This document shows, in pieces, positions 8,863 through 16,541 of a stretch of 31,616 bases of DNA (position 1 is the first letter of the stretch; every line of letters starts with the position of its first letter). Position numbers and translations under genes: made by a program. Under the pieces are notes generated by a model, which worked only from the letters and a program-made list of their open reading frames with translations, did no database searches and had not been told where the DNA came from. The stretch comes from CALWRM01 sp050309765 (GTDB taxonomy: Bacteria; Bacillota; Clostridia; Christensenellales; UBA1750). Location: assembly GCA_050309765.1 (NCBI GenBank), contig JBNRMU010000010.1:1-31616 (forward strand). The letters run 5' to 3'.

Positions 8863-8891
8863 ATTATACCATACGGCATGGCCCAAAGACA
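8863..8891 (-). promoter_or_regulatory. Promoter of the apgM operon
   Basis: On the minus strand there is a perfect TATAAT (8863-8868) with an extended TGG just upstream of it. No good -35 is visible. It lies 2 bases from the opposing yhaM -10 box, so the two promoters share the same DNA face and should compete for polymerase. Confidence 0.6.
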
Positions 8892-8915
8892 GATCGGTAA
8901 GGAGAGGCTTAACAT

Positions 8916-9884
8916 ATGGATAGCATAAATTTTGCATACCGCCGCAAGGACGACCCCGTGGACGGCCTGGCCCTGGTCAAATCCGCCTCGCTGCGCGTGT
9001 CCGCCAACAGCTCCAAGTATCTGGATATGACGCTGATGGACGCCAGCGGCGAGATCAACGCCAAGGCCTGGAACTGGGAAAACGGCATCGTGCCGGAAAA
9101 CGGCAGCGTCATCCGCCTGCGCGGCGTGGTGGGTGAGTTTGCCGGAAAGCTGCAGCTGCGCGTGGATAGGCTGCGCCTTGCCCAGCCGGAGGAAATCGAC
9201 TACAGCCAGCTCGTGCCCTGCGCGCCCGAGGACCCAGAAGAAATGTATCTGGAGCTGTACGAGGCGGCGGAAGGGCTGAAGAATCCCGATCTGCGCGCCC
9301 TTTCCCTGCGCCTGCTGGAGGATAACCATGAAAAGCTTTTGATCTGGCCGGCGGCGGTGAGCTATCACCACGCCCACCGCGCGGGGCTTTTGCAGCACAC
9401 CGTGACCATGCTGCGCGCGGCCAAGGCGATCCTGCCCGTGTATCCGGCCCTCAATGCCGATCTGGTTCTGTGCGGGGTCATCGCCCACGACCTTTGTAAG
9501 ATTCGCGAAATCAACGCCGGCGAAATCGGCATTGCCACGGAATATACGTCCGAGGGCATGCTGCTGGGCCACCTGGTGCTGGGCGTTTCCAACATCGCCC
9601 GCCTGGCGAGGGAACTTAGCATCGACGAGGAGACCAGCCTTCTCGTGCAGCACATGGTTCTCTCCCACCATGACACGCCCGAATACGGCTCGCCGCGGCC
9701 GCCGATGTTCCCCGAGGCGGAGCTTCTGCACCAGCTGGACGTGCTGGACGCCCGCCTGATGGAGATGGGCACCGCCCTGGGCATGACGCCCGAGGGTCAG
9801 TTTTCCGAGCGGGTGCGCTCCCTGGAAAACCGCCGATTGTACAAGGCCAAGGCCAGCGGTTTTGAAAGCGCAGAACAAGAATAA
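8916..9884 (+). CDS. yhaM: 3'-5' exoribonuclease YhaM family protein (OB fold plus HD domain)
   Basis: The protein is 322 residues, close to YhaM of Bacillus. The N-terminal third is an OB-fold nucleic-acid-binding module (YLDMTLMDASGEINAKAWNW). The middle is a metal-dependent HD phosphohydrolase domain: SYHHAHRAGLLQHTV, then VIAHDLCKIREI with the HD pair, LLGHLVLG, and LSHHDTPEYGSP. It trims RNA or DNA from the 3' end in the cytoplasm. ATG at 8916 follows a good AAGGAGAGG site. It is monocistronic, with its own promoter and a bidirectional terminator right after the stop. Confidence 0.92.
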   Translation: MDSINFAYRRKDDPVDGLALVKSASLRVSANSSKYLDMTLMDASGEINAKAWNWENGIVPENGSVIRLRGVVGEFAGKLQLRVDRLRLAQPEEIDYSQLVPCAPEDPEEMYLELYEAAEGLKNPDLRALSLRLLEDNHEKLLIWPAAVSYHHAHRAGLLQHTVTMLRAAKAILPVYPALNADLVLCGVIAHDLCKIREINAGEIGIATEYTSEGMLLGHLVLGVSNIARLARELSIDEETSLLVQHMVLSHHDTPEYGSPRPPMFPEAELLHQLDVLDARLMEMGTALGMTPEGQFSERVRSLENRRLYKAKASGFESAEQE

Positions 9885-9930
9885 AAAAAGGCCGCTTACC
9901 TGTCCACAGCTACAGGAAGCGGCCTTTTTT
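9883..9930. terminator. Bidirectional terminator between yhaM and the Gx transporter gene
   Basis: A stem AGGCCGCTT/AAGCGGCCT (9889-9897 with 9917-9925) plus an inner CCTGT/ACAGG, flanked by seven A on the left and six T on the right. It can end both the plus-strand yhaM transcript and the minus-strand transcript that ends at 9934. Confidence 0.9.
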
Positions 9931-9933
9931 GTT

Positions 9934-10455
9934 TCAAACGCGCATGGCGCGTTCCAGCCGTTTTAGGCACAGGCCCGCGATAAAGCCCAGCACAACGCCG
10001 GTAACGACGCCGACCAACATCAAAGGCGTTGCGTACAAAAGCAGCGCCGGCGTTTTTGTCAGCAGTGCGCCCAGCAGCACCTGGCCCAGGCCGTGCGCCG
10101 CAGCGCCGGCCGCAGACACGCCCAGGATGGAAAGCGCGGGCAGGCGTTTGAGCAGCGCCATGCAAATTAGCGCCAGTCCCCCGCCGCACAGCGCGTAGGG
10201 CAGCGCGCCGAGCCCCGTAAACAGCAGGGACGAAAGCGTCGCCTTGACCAGCAAAACGGCCAGCGCGTCCCGCGCGTCGAACAGATACAGCGCCAGCAGC
10301 ACGGCAAGGTTGGCAAGGCCGAGCTTTACCCCCGGCAGGGGCAGCGGCAAGGGCACCAGGCTTTCCACATAGGAGAGCAGCAGGGCCAGCGCCCCGAGTA
10401 GGGCCGTTATACTCAGCCGCCGGATGAAGCGGCCGTTATTTGACGATCGCATCAT
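9934..10455 (-). CDS. Gx transporter family membrane protein
   Basis: The protein is about 173 residues and almost entirely hydrophobic, with five or six membrane segments. The signature is PGVKLGLANLAVLLALYLF, followed by DALAVLLVKATLSSLLFTG, then ALCGGGLALICMALLKR. This family is often annotated as heptaprenyl diphosphate synthase component I, but it resembles ECF-type substrate-binding membrane proteins, and it commonly sits beside NusG-domain-II and ApbE genes. Of the in-frame ATGs at 10482, 10455 and 10452, the tandem pair 10455/10452 has an AAGGGGGGG site six bases upstream and is preferred. It overlaps the end of the NusG domain II gene by about 20 bases. Confidence 0.85.
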   Translation of the reverse strand: MMRSSNNGRFIRRLSITALLGALALLLSYVESLVPLPLPLPGVKLGLANLAVLLALYLFDARDALAVLLVKATLSSLLFTGLGALPYALCGGGLALICMALLKRLPALSILGVSAAGAAAHGLGQVLLGALLTKTPALLLYATPLMLVGVVTGVVLGFIAGLCLKRLERAMRV

Positions 10456-10831
10456 ACGCCGCCCCCCCTTCTCCGCCCTCAATGGTCACGCTCAGCCTGT
10501 GGGGCAGGCAGGCGATGGTCTCGTGCAGGCGGCGGATCTCCCCCTGGCGCACACACAATTCATCCGGGCAATCGGCTTCCAGCATACAGATGCCGCCATC
10601 CTTTACCTGCAAAAGGTTTTCGCCAAACGCCGTTTGGATGGGATAGCTGCCGTCCTCCTCCAGGGAAATGGTGCACACGACTTTTCCCTCCACGCGCACC
10701 ACGGCCGTGCGTCCCTCCTGCCGCGCGAAAAACAAAAGCGGCAAAAGGGCCAGCAGGCAGATCAGCGCGATCAGCACCAGATCGCCCTTTTTAAAGAGGC
10801 TGAAAAAGCCGTTTTCCTTGCGGTTTGACAT
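10436..10831 (-). CDS. NusG domain II-containing protein
   Basis: The protein is 131 residues. A short basic N-terminus is followed by one membrane helix (DLVLIALICLLALLPLLFF), then a beta-rich extracytoplasmic NusG_II domain. The conserved family segments are CPDELCVRQGEI and ETIACLPHRLSVTI, where three cysteines are retained. The function is unknown; the family usually sits next to apbE and Gx-transporter genes and is thought to be part of extracytoplasmic flavin-based redox systems. It is co-transcribed with the overlapping Gx gene and divergent from apbE. The start codon overlaps the -35 box of the apbE promoter, and a GGAG lies 11 bases upstream of it. Confidence 0.87.
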   Translation of the reverse strand: MSNRKENGFFSLFKKGDLVLIALICLLALLPLLFFARQEGRTAVVRVEGKVVCTISLEEDGSYPIQTAFGENLLQVKDGGICMLEADCPDELCVRQGEIRRLHETIACLPHRLSVTIEGGEGGAAYDAIVK

Positions 10832-10853
10832 TTGATTATAAACTCCGTATCAT
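10825..10853 (+). promoter_or_regulatory. Strong sigma-A promoter of apbE
   Basis: A perfect TTGACA (10825-10830), 17-base spacer and TATCAT (10848-10853). The expected transcription start is near 10860, just ahead of the GGAAAGGGGG ribosome-binding site. The -35 lies over the first codons of the divergent NusG domain II gene. Confidence 0.8.
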
Positions 10854-10880
10854 AAACAATCGGAAAGGGGGTCGCCTAAA

Positions 10881-11849
10881 ATGAAACGCGCGCTCGCGTT
10901 TTTTTTGCTGTTGGCTTTGCTTCTTGGCGGCTGCGCCGAAAAGCCCGTTTCAGCGGAAGGCTTTGCGCTGGATACCATCCTGCGCGTGACCCTGTACGAC
11001 GGCGAGGAGTCCCTTGCCCTTTCCGCCCTGGCCCTGGCGGATGAAATGGAAGCGCGCCTTTCCTGCCACCGCGCGGGCACCGAGATCTCCGAACTCAACC
11101 AAAGCGGCAGCGCGGCCCTTTCCAAGGAGACGGCCGATCTTCTGCGCCGCTGCCTGAGCGTGTATGCGCAAAGCGGCGGCGCGCTGGACATCGGCCTTGG
11201 CGCGGTTTCCACCCTCTGGGATTTCACCGCCGAAACGCCCACGCTTCCGGATGAGGACGCCCTTGCCGATGCCCTTGCGCACGCAGGCGCGGACAAGCTA
11301 AGTCTCTCCGGCAATACGGCCAGATTGGCCGATCCAAACATGCAGGTGGATCTTGGCGCTGCCGCCAAGGGCGAGCTGGCCGACAACATGGCAGCATACC
11401 TGCGGGAAAACGGCTGCAGGAGCTTTCTTCTGAACCTCGGCGGCAGCCTGTACGCCTCCGGCGGCAAAAACGGCGCGCCCTTCGTCTTTGGCATCGAGGA
11501 CCCGCGCAAGGCGGGCAGTCTGCTTGGCACCCTGCGTCTTACGGACGGCGCCGTCGCCACCTCCAGCAGCGCGCAGCGCGGCTTTACCTTAAACGGCGTG
11601 CGTTACCACCATATCCTCGATCCCAAAACGGGCTGGCCCGCTCAAGCCGGCGTGCTTTCTGCCACGGTGGTGTGCGAAAACGGTCTGGACGCCGATCTGC
11701 TTTCCACCGCCTGCTATGTCCTGGGCGCGGAGGGCGCAAAAGCTTTGCTCACCAAGCATTACCCAAACGCGGCGGCCATCCTGCTGCTGGACGACGGAAC
11801 GATCGAAACCATCGGTCAGGCGGATTTTGTCCCCGCATCTCAATCGTAG
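10881..11849 (+). CDS. apbE: FAD:protein FMN transferase, lipoprotein
   Basis: Attaches FMN from FAD to a threonine of target redox proteins outside the membrane. The protein is 322 residues. The lipoprotein signal ends LLLGGC with the lipidated Cys at residue 18. Family motifs are FALDTILRVTLYD near the N-terminus, GALDIGLGAVSTLWDF, VDLGAAAKGELAD (flavin and metal binding), FLLNLGGSLYASGG, and RYHHILDPKTGWPAQ, with the C-terminal metal-binding DADLLSTACYVLG. ATG at 10881 has a GGAAAGGGGG site. No target carrying a flavinylation motif or Rnf/Nqr subunit is in this window. Confidence 0.95.
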   Translation: MKRALAFFLLLALLLGGCAEKPVSAEGFALDTILRVTLYDGEESLALSALALADEMEARLSCHRAGTEISELNQSGSAALSKETADLLRRCLSVYAQSGGALDIGLGAVSTLWDFTAETPTLPDEDALADALAHAGADKLSLSGNTARLADPNMQVDLGAAAKGELADNMAAYLRENGCRSFLLNLGGSLYASGGKNGAPFVFGIEDPRKAGSLLGTLRLTDGAVATSSSAQRGFTLNGVRYHHILDPKTGWPAQAGVLSATVVCENGLDADLLSTACYVLGAEGAKALLTKHYPNAAAILLLDDGTIETIGQADFVPASQS

Positions 11850-11900
11850 CATACCAGCATCGCGCCCATCCCGCAAGCAGGAAGGAGCCCTTTTGACTTG

Positions 11901-12449
11901 ATGATACGAAAACCCATCGACCGCAACCCGAGCGTGTGTACCAGATACCATGACCGCTATGCGCGTCTTTCTCTGCCCGGCTTCTGCGGCCAGGCCTGCC
12001 TGCATACGATGCTTTCGGTCACAAAGCCGTTGGTCAAGACCAAGCCGATCCCGCGGCCCAACCGCTTCACCATCGCGGATGCCGGCTATGCCTGGCTGAC
12101 GCTGCTGCCCGATGCGGGTGGCTATGCCGTCACCGGCATACTGAACGAAAAGGGAGAGGTTTATCAGGTCTATGTCGACCTGACCCTGGATCAGGGCGAG
12201 GACTGGTTCCTAGACGCCTACGTGGACGTGATCCTCTTTGACGACCGCCGCGTCTTTATCGACGACCTGGACGAGCTTTGCCAGGCCGTCCGCGCAGGCG
12301 AGGTCAGCCAGGCGCAGGCCGACTGCCTGCGTTTGCGCGCCCAAGGGCTCAAATGCGACATGCAGCAGGACCCCGAGCGCTGGTTCTCGCTCATCGAGCG
12401 CGCGGCCGCTGCCATCACAAAAACGGATTCCCCTTGCACAGGAGGTTAA
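11901..12449 (+). CDS. DUF402 domain protein
   Basis: The protein is about 182 residues. The central region has the DUF402 fold: ITKP-like SVTKPLVKTKPIPRPNRF, then ADAGYAWLTLLPDAGGYAVT, GEVYQVYVDLTLDQG and DAYVDVILFDDRRVFIDDLD, with the clustered acidic residues typical of the family. Some DUF402 relatives are nucleoside tri/diphosphatases or RNA-associated proteins; which applies here is unknown. A TTG at 11898 is directly upstream and better spaced from the GGAG at 11884, so either codon could be the start. It lies 51 bases after apbE and 6 bases before the methyltransferase gene, in one unit. Confidence 0.82.
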   Translation: MIRKPIDRNPSVCTRYHDRYARLSLPGFCGQACLHTMLSVTKPLVKTKPIPRPNRFTIADAGYAWLTLLPDAGGYAVTGILNEKGEVYQVYVDLTLDQGEDWFLDAYVDVILFDDRRVFIDDLDELCQAVRAGEVSQAQADCLRLRAQGLKCDMQQDPERWFSLIERAAAAITKTDSPCTGG

Positions 12450-12455
12450 CGCCCT

Positions 12456-13838
12456 ATGGCCTATCCCGTATCCGTCGGTCAGGAACTGGTTCTGGACTGC
12501 CTGCGCAGCGGCGATCCCGGCGAGGCCGTGGCCCTCTGCGAGGGGCTGACGGTCCTGGTTGCCGGCGCGCTGCCCGGCGAGCGCGTGCTCGCCCGCATCA
12601 CGCAGTGCGCGCCCAACTACGCCCGGGGCCGCGCGTTGAAGGTGCTTGCGCCATCGCCAAGCAGGGTGCAGCCGCTTTGCCCCTTGTACGCGCAGTGCGG
12701 CGGCTGCGTTTTGCAGCACATGGATACAAAAGCACAGCTTGCCGCCAAGGAGGAAAAGGTGGTCCAATCCCTGCGCCGGTTGGGCGGCTTTGCGCCCGGC
12801 AGTTATCGTTTGGACCCCATCGTTTCCGCATCAGACCCCTGGCGCTACCGCAACAAGGCGGTGTTCGCCTGCGCGCTCATGAACGGAAAACCCAGCCTCG
12901 GCCTGTACGAGCCGGAAAGCCACGCGCTCGTGCCCTCCACGGATTGCCTTCTGCAGAGCGAAACGGTCTGCACCGCGGCAGCGGCCGTGGAAAAATGGCT
13001 GCGCGTGTATGCCATTCAGCCCTATGACGGCAAGCAACACAAGGGATTGTTCCGCCACCTGATGCTGCGCGTGAACACAGACGGCGAACTGTTGGCCGTT
13101 CCCATCGTGTGCGCGTCAGCCTTGCCGCATGCGGATGCGCTGGTGGAGGCCCTGCGCGCAGCCGTGCCCTCCCTTGCGGGCGTGGTGGTCAACTACAATA
13201 CAAAAAGGCAGGCGCCCATCCTCTCCGGCCCCTGCGAGACCCTGTACGGAAGGGACTATTTGGAGGAGACGCTTTCCGGCTTGCGCTTTCGCATCTCTCC
13301 CCTCTCTTTCTTCCAGGTAAACCCCGAGCAGACCGTGCGCCTGTACGGATCGGCACTGGAGTTTGCCAGCCTTACAAGGGACGACATTGCGCTGGACGCC
13401 TACTGCGGCACGGGCACCATCGCCCTGATGATGGCACGCAGCGCCGCCCGCGTGGTGGGCGTGGAGCTGTATGCGCCCGCCGTGGAAAGCGCCCGCGAGA
13501 GCGCCAAGCGCAACGGCATTCAAAATGCGGACTTTTACGCCGGCGCCTGCGAGCAGGTGCTGCCCCGGCTGATCGAAAACGGCCTGCGCTTTGACGTATG
13601 CACCGTGGATCCGCCGCGAAAGGGCTGCGACAAGGCTCTGCTGCAGGCGCTCGTCAAGGCCGCGCCCCGGCGTATCGTCTACGTTTCCTGCAATCCGGCC
13701 ACGCTGTCCCGCGATCTGAAGCTGCTCTGCGCACAAGGGTATCGGCTGGAGCGGGTCCGTCCCGTGGACATGTTCCCGCAGACGGCAAGCATAGAATGCG
13801 CTGTGCTTTTGACAAGAACCGCTTCATCCGGATGCTGA
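12456..13838 (+). CDS. rlmD: 23S rRNA (uracil-C5)-methyltransferase, RlmD/RumA type
   Basis: SAM-dependent methylation of a uridine carbon-5 in RNA; 460 residues. Order of parts: an N-terminal TRAM domain (about 1-65); a 4Fe-4S cluster site with C75, C81 and C84 in CPLYAQCGGC and C164 in STDCLLQ; the Rossmann methyltransferase with LDAYCGTGTIALMM for SAM; DPPRKGCD; and the catalytic cysteine C412 in VYVSCNPATLSRDL. Firmicutes carry several paralogues of this family (RlmCD-like), so the exact target uridine is not certain. ATG at 12456 has AGGAGG ten bases upstream. Confidence 0.93.
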   Translation: MAYPVSVGQELVLDCLRSGDPGEAVALCEGLTVLVAGALPGERVLARITQCAPNYARGRALKVLAPSPSRVQPLCPLYAQCGGCVLQHMDTKAQLAAKEEKVVQSLRRLGGFAPGSYRLDPIVSASDPWRYRNKAVFACALMNGKPSLGLYEPESHALVPSTDCLLQSETVCTAAAAVEKWLRVYAIQPYDGKQHKGLFRHLMLRVNTDGELLAVPIVCASALPHADALVEALRAAVPSLAGVVVNYNTKRQAPILSGPCETLYGRDYLEETLSGLRFRISPLSFFQVNPEQTVRLYGSALEFASLTRDDIALDAYCGTGTIALMMARSAARVVGVELYAPAVESARESAKRNGIQNADFYAGACEQVLPRLIENGLRFDVCTVDPPRKGCDKALLQALVKAAPRRIVYVSCNPATLSRDLKLLCAQGYRLERVRPVDMFPQTASIECAVLLTRTASSGC

Positions 13839-14131
13839 ACCGGGGGACACGATGGATTTATGAAACTACCGCCTTGTGGAAGGATTCCGAAAGATCCGCG
13901 CCCAAGGGATGGAAACGGCAAATATTTATTGCATTCATTTGTAATATTCCAGTGTTTTCAAAAAGGTGGTTTCGTTTGGGCAGAAAAAACAAGAAACCTC
14001 TTTGCTTTAGCATGATGATGTGGTAATATACCGTTATGCTAAATTGCCGGTTCGCATTCCGGTATCGTATGGCTTTGCCGACGACATCCGGCTTTGGAAC
14101 GGCAAATCAATCAGCAGGAGGAATAAACCCT
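13839..14131 (+). other. 293-base intergenic leader before the amino-acid transporter operon
   Basis: No gene is visible. It is more AT-rich than its surroundings. A weak hairpin near 13965-14000 (GGTTTC pairing with GAAACC, then a T-rich stretch) could end the rlmD transcript. A weak promoter-like pair (TTGCTT and TAATAT with a 16-base gap) lies around 14000-14030. The last 90 bases have TTGCCG/CGGCAA inverted segments that could fold, but I recognise no known riboswitch class. An AGGAGG at 14117-14122 serves the downstream start codon. Confidence 0.4.
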
Positions 14132-14947
14132 ATGAAAAAGCTTCTGGCGGTATTCGTTGCCGCACTGTTGATGTTGTCTCTGGCTGCCTGTGCAGGCGCG
14201 CCCGCTTCCGACGCGGCCGCTCCGTCCGGGGAGGAAAAGACGACTTTTATCATGGGCATCGACCCTGAATATCCCCCCTTCAGCTATCTTGGAGACGATG
14301 GTTCCTATACGGGATTTGACGTGGAAGTCTGTCAGGCTGTGTGCGATCATCTCGGTTGGGAGCTGGAGATCTTTGCGGTAAACTGGGATGAAAAGCTTGT
14401 ACAGTTGGATTCCAAGGAATGCGACTGTGTGTGGTCCGGAATGACGATCCTGGACTCCATGAAAGAAGCCGGATATGTGCTTTCCGCGCCTTATTATGAC
14501 AATACTCAGGTTCTGGTCGTCAAAGAAGACAGCGGCTTCTCCTCGTCCAAAGACCTGGCCGGGAAGCTGGTGGCTGTCCAGCTCGGAACATCCGGCGAGG
14601 CGCTCCTGAACGGCGACCTGGCCGACCTGGCATCCACCTTTGCCGATGTGATCACCTGCGACAGTTTCCTGAAGTGCTTTACCGAGCTTGACGGCAATTC
14701 GGTGGACGCCGTGTTTGTCGATCTTCCCGTTGCGGCCAGCTATGCGGCAGAACACGATGGGTTCAAGATCATCGACGAGCAGCTTGGCGCGGAGCAGTAC
14801 GGCATCGCGTTCCGTTCCGGCGACGCCGCCCTTTGTGCCGAAGTGGAAAAAGCGGTTGCCGCTCTTGTGGAAAACGGGACATATGCAAAGATAGCCGCCA
14901 AGTATCCCGACATTGTGAACAACCTGTTGTTCCTGAACGGGGACTGA
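14132..14947 (+). CDS. Amino-acid ABC transporter substrate-binding lipoprotein
   Basis: The protein is 271 residues with a lipoprotein signal, LSLAAC with the lipidated Cys at residue 20. The rest is a periplasmic-binding-protein-2 fold of the polar amino-acid family: FIMGIDPEYPPFSYLG, GFDVEVCQAVCDHLGW, CDCVWSGMTILDSM and KLVAVQLGTSGEALL. It captures an amino acid outside the cell and delivers it to the permease encoded next. The exact ligand cannot be read from the sequence. The frame is open from 14036, but ATG at 14132 has a perfect AGGAGG site and begins the signal peptide. It is followed by a hairpin that may lower expression of the downstream genes relative to this one. Confidence 0.93.
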   Translation: MKKLLAVFVAALLMLSLAACAGAPASDAAAPSGEEKTTFIMGIDPEYPPFSYLGDDGSYTGFDVEVCQAVCDHLGWELEIFAVNWDEKLVQLDSKECDCVWSGMTILDSMKEAGYVLSAPYYDNTQVLVVKEDSGFSSSKDLAGKLVAVQLGTSGEALLNGDLADLASTFADVITCDSFLKCFTELDGNSVDAVFVDLPVAASYAAEHDGFKIIDEQLGAEQYGIAFRSGDAALCAEVEKAVAALVENGTYAKIAAKYPDIVNNLLFLNGD

Positions 14948-14984
14948 TGCATTTCTGCGGTTGAACCTTTCATTTTGAACAGAC

Positions 14985-15026
14985 CCCGAAAGTGCCTGCC
15001 AGGCACTTTCGGGAGCTTGTATTTTT
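14985..15026 (+). terminator. Intercistronic hairpin after the binding-protein gene
   Basis: A 13-bp perfect stem (14985-14997 with 15001-15013, three-base loop), then a short spacer and five T residues at 15022-15026. It lies between the binding-protein and permease genes of one transporter. The T-tract is displaced by 8 bases, so it probably acts as a partial terminator or an RNA-stabilising 3' end. Confidence 0.75.
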
Positions 15027-15110
15027 AGCAGATAAAAACCGGGAATCCGATCCCTCTGCCCGTTTATCCTCAATCATTTTTACCGTCTTATCTCAAATGA
15101 GGTGTGCCCC

Positions 15111-15758
15111 ATGTCCCTAATGACCATGATCATCAAAATGAGCGAAGGATTGGGAAAAACCTGTGCCATTTTCTTTCTGACACTGCTTTTTTCCCTCCCC
15201 TTGGGAATGATCGTTGCCCTGCTGCGCATGAGCAAAAACAAGCTCATTTCCTCTGTCACGCGGTTCATCATTACGGTGCTGCGCGGAACTCCTCTGATGC
15301 TCCAGCTCCTGGCTGTGACGTACGGCCCCTATTATCTCTTTCAGATCAGCGTTTCCCGCAACAAACTGATCCCCGTCGTCATCGCCTTCTCCATCAATTA
15401 TGCGGCCTATTTTGCCGAGATCTACCGGGGAGGCATAGAATCCATACCGGCAGGGCAGTATGAAGCGGCGTCCGTTCTTGGTTATACCAGGTTTCAAACC
15501 TTCATGCGCATCATCCTGCCGCAGGTCATCAAGCGCATCATGCCCAGTGTTACCAATGAAGTCGTTACCCTGGTTAAGGATACTTCCATCGCCTTTACCG
15601 TCTCCTATCAAGAAATGTTCACGATCGGAAAACAGATCGCCAATTCGCAGACCAGTTTCGTGCCGTTCATCGTAGCCGGCGTATTCTACTATCTGTTCAA
15701 TTTTATCGTTGATCGCGTTATGGGCCGCATCGAGAAGACCATGGATTATTACAAGTAG
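15111..15758 (+). CDS. Amino-acid ABC transporter permease
   Basis: The protein is about 215 residues with five hydrophobic segments, typical of HisM/GlnP-type permeases. The signature TVLRGTPLMLQLLAV is followed by NYAAYFAEIYRGGIESIPAG and the EAA loop QYEAASVLGYTRFQTFMRII, which contacts the ATPase. ATG at 15111 follows GAGGTG seven bases upstream; a GTG at 15102 is in frame but overlaps that site. A TTT-rich start and AT-leaning codons resemble the rest of this operon. Confidence 0.94.
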   Translation: MSLMTMIIKMSEGLGKTCAIFFLTLLFSLPLGMIVALLRMSKNKLISSVTRFIITVLRGTPLMLQLLAVTYGPYYLFQISVSRNKLIPVVIAFSINYAAYFAEIYRGGIESIPAGQYEAASVLGYTRFQTFMRIILPQVIKRIMPSVTNEVVTLVKDTSIAFTVSYQEMFTIGKQIANSQTSFVPFIVAGVFYYLFNFIVDRVMGRIEKTMDYYK

Positions 15759-15771
15759 GAAAGAGGCAAGT

Positions 15772-16541
15772 ATGTCTGAAATAAGCGAACAAAGATCACC
15801 CGCCATTTTGGAGATCCGGGGACTGCAGAAAGCTTTTGACAGGGTCCCCGTCCTTCGGGATATCTCTTTTGACATCAACCCTGGCAATGTGGTTACGATC
15901 ATCGGTCCGTCGGGGTCCGGAAAGTCCACACTGCTTCGCTGTGCCTCCTTCCTGGAGACCGCAGATGACGGCGATATCCTCTACGACGGACAGTATGCCG
16001 TAAAAAGGGGCGTATATGCCCAGAAAAAAGAACTCAACCATTTCCGCACCCTGTTTGGGATGGTCTTCCAAAATTTCAATCTTTTCCCACATTATTCCGT
16101 CATGAAAAACATCTGCGAACCGTCCATCCTGCGCGGGGAAAACAAGGACGAAGTCCGGGCACGGGCAGAATCGTTATTAAAGAAGATGGGACTGGAAGGC
16201 AAGGAAAATGCCTATCCGTGTCAGCTTTCCGGCGGCCAGCAGCAGAGGGTCGCCATTGCCCGTGCGCTCGCGCTGCAGCCGAGATACTGTACTTCGATGA
16301 GCCGACCAGCGCGCTTGACCCGGAGCTCACGGGGGAAGTACTGAAAGTCATCCGTCAGCTGGCAGAAGACCATATGACCATGGTTGTGGTAACGCATGAG
16401 ATGTCGTTCGCCCATGCCGTCAGCCATCGGGTCATCTTTATGGACGGCGGGTATATCGTGGAAGAAGGTTCTCCCGAGCAGGTGTTCTCAGACCCGCAGC
16501 AGGAGCGCACAAAGCGTTTCCTGAGCAATTACAAGCAATGA
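15772..16541 (+). pseudogene. Amino-acid ABC transporter ATP-binding protein, frameshifted
   Basis: The ATPase of the transporter. It has Walker A GPSGSGKSTLLR, Q-loop GMVFQNFNLFPH and the signature LSGGQQQRVAIARALALQ. The frame then shifts near 16281, just before Walker B. The remainder is in another frame and reads ILYFDEPTSALDPELTGEV, then VVVTHEMSFAHAVSHRVIFM, followed by a normal C-terminus. One missing base in the CCGAG context (CCGGAG expected) would give a single 256-residue protein. Downstream sequence is intact, so this is either a very recent loss or a sequence error; if real, the truncated product lacks Walker B and the transporter would be inactive. It starts 13 bases after the permease stop. 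Confidence 0.9.

Noticed and set aside
10835..10840. Perfect TATAAT on the minus strand four bases before the NusG domain II start codon
   Set aside because: It would give a leaderless or internally started message and lacks a -35; probably chance within an AT-rich divergent spacer.
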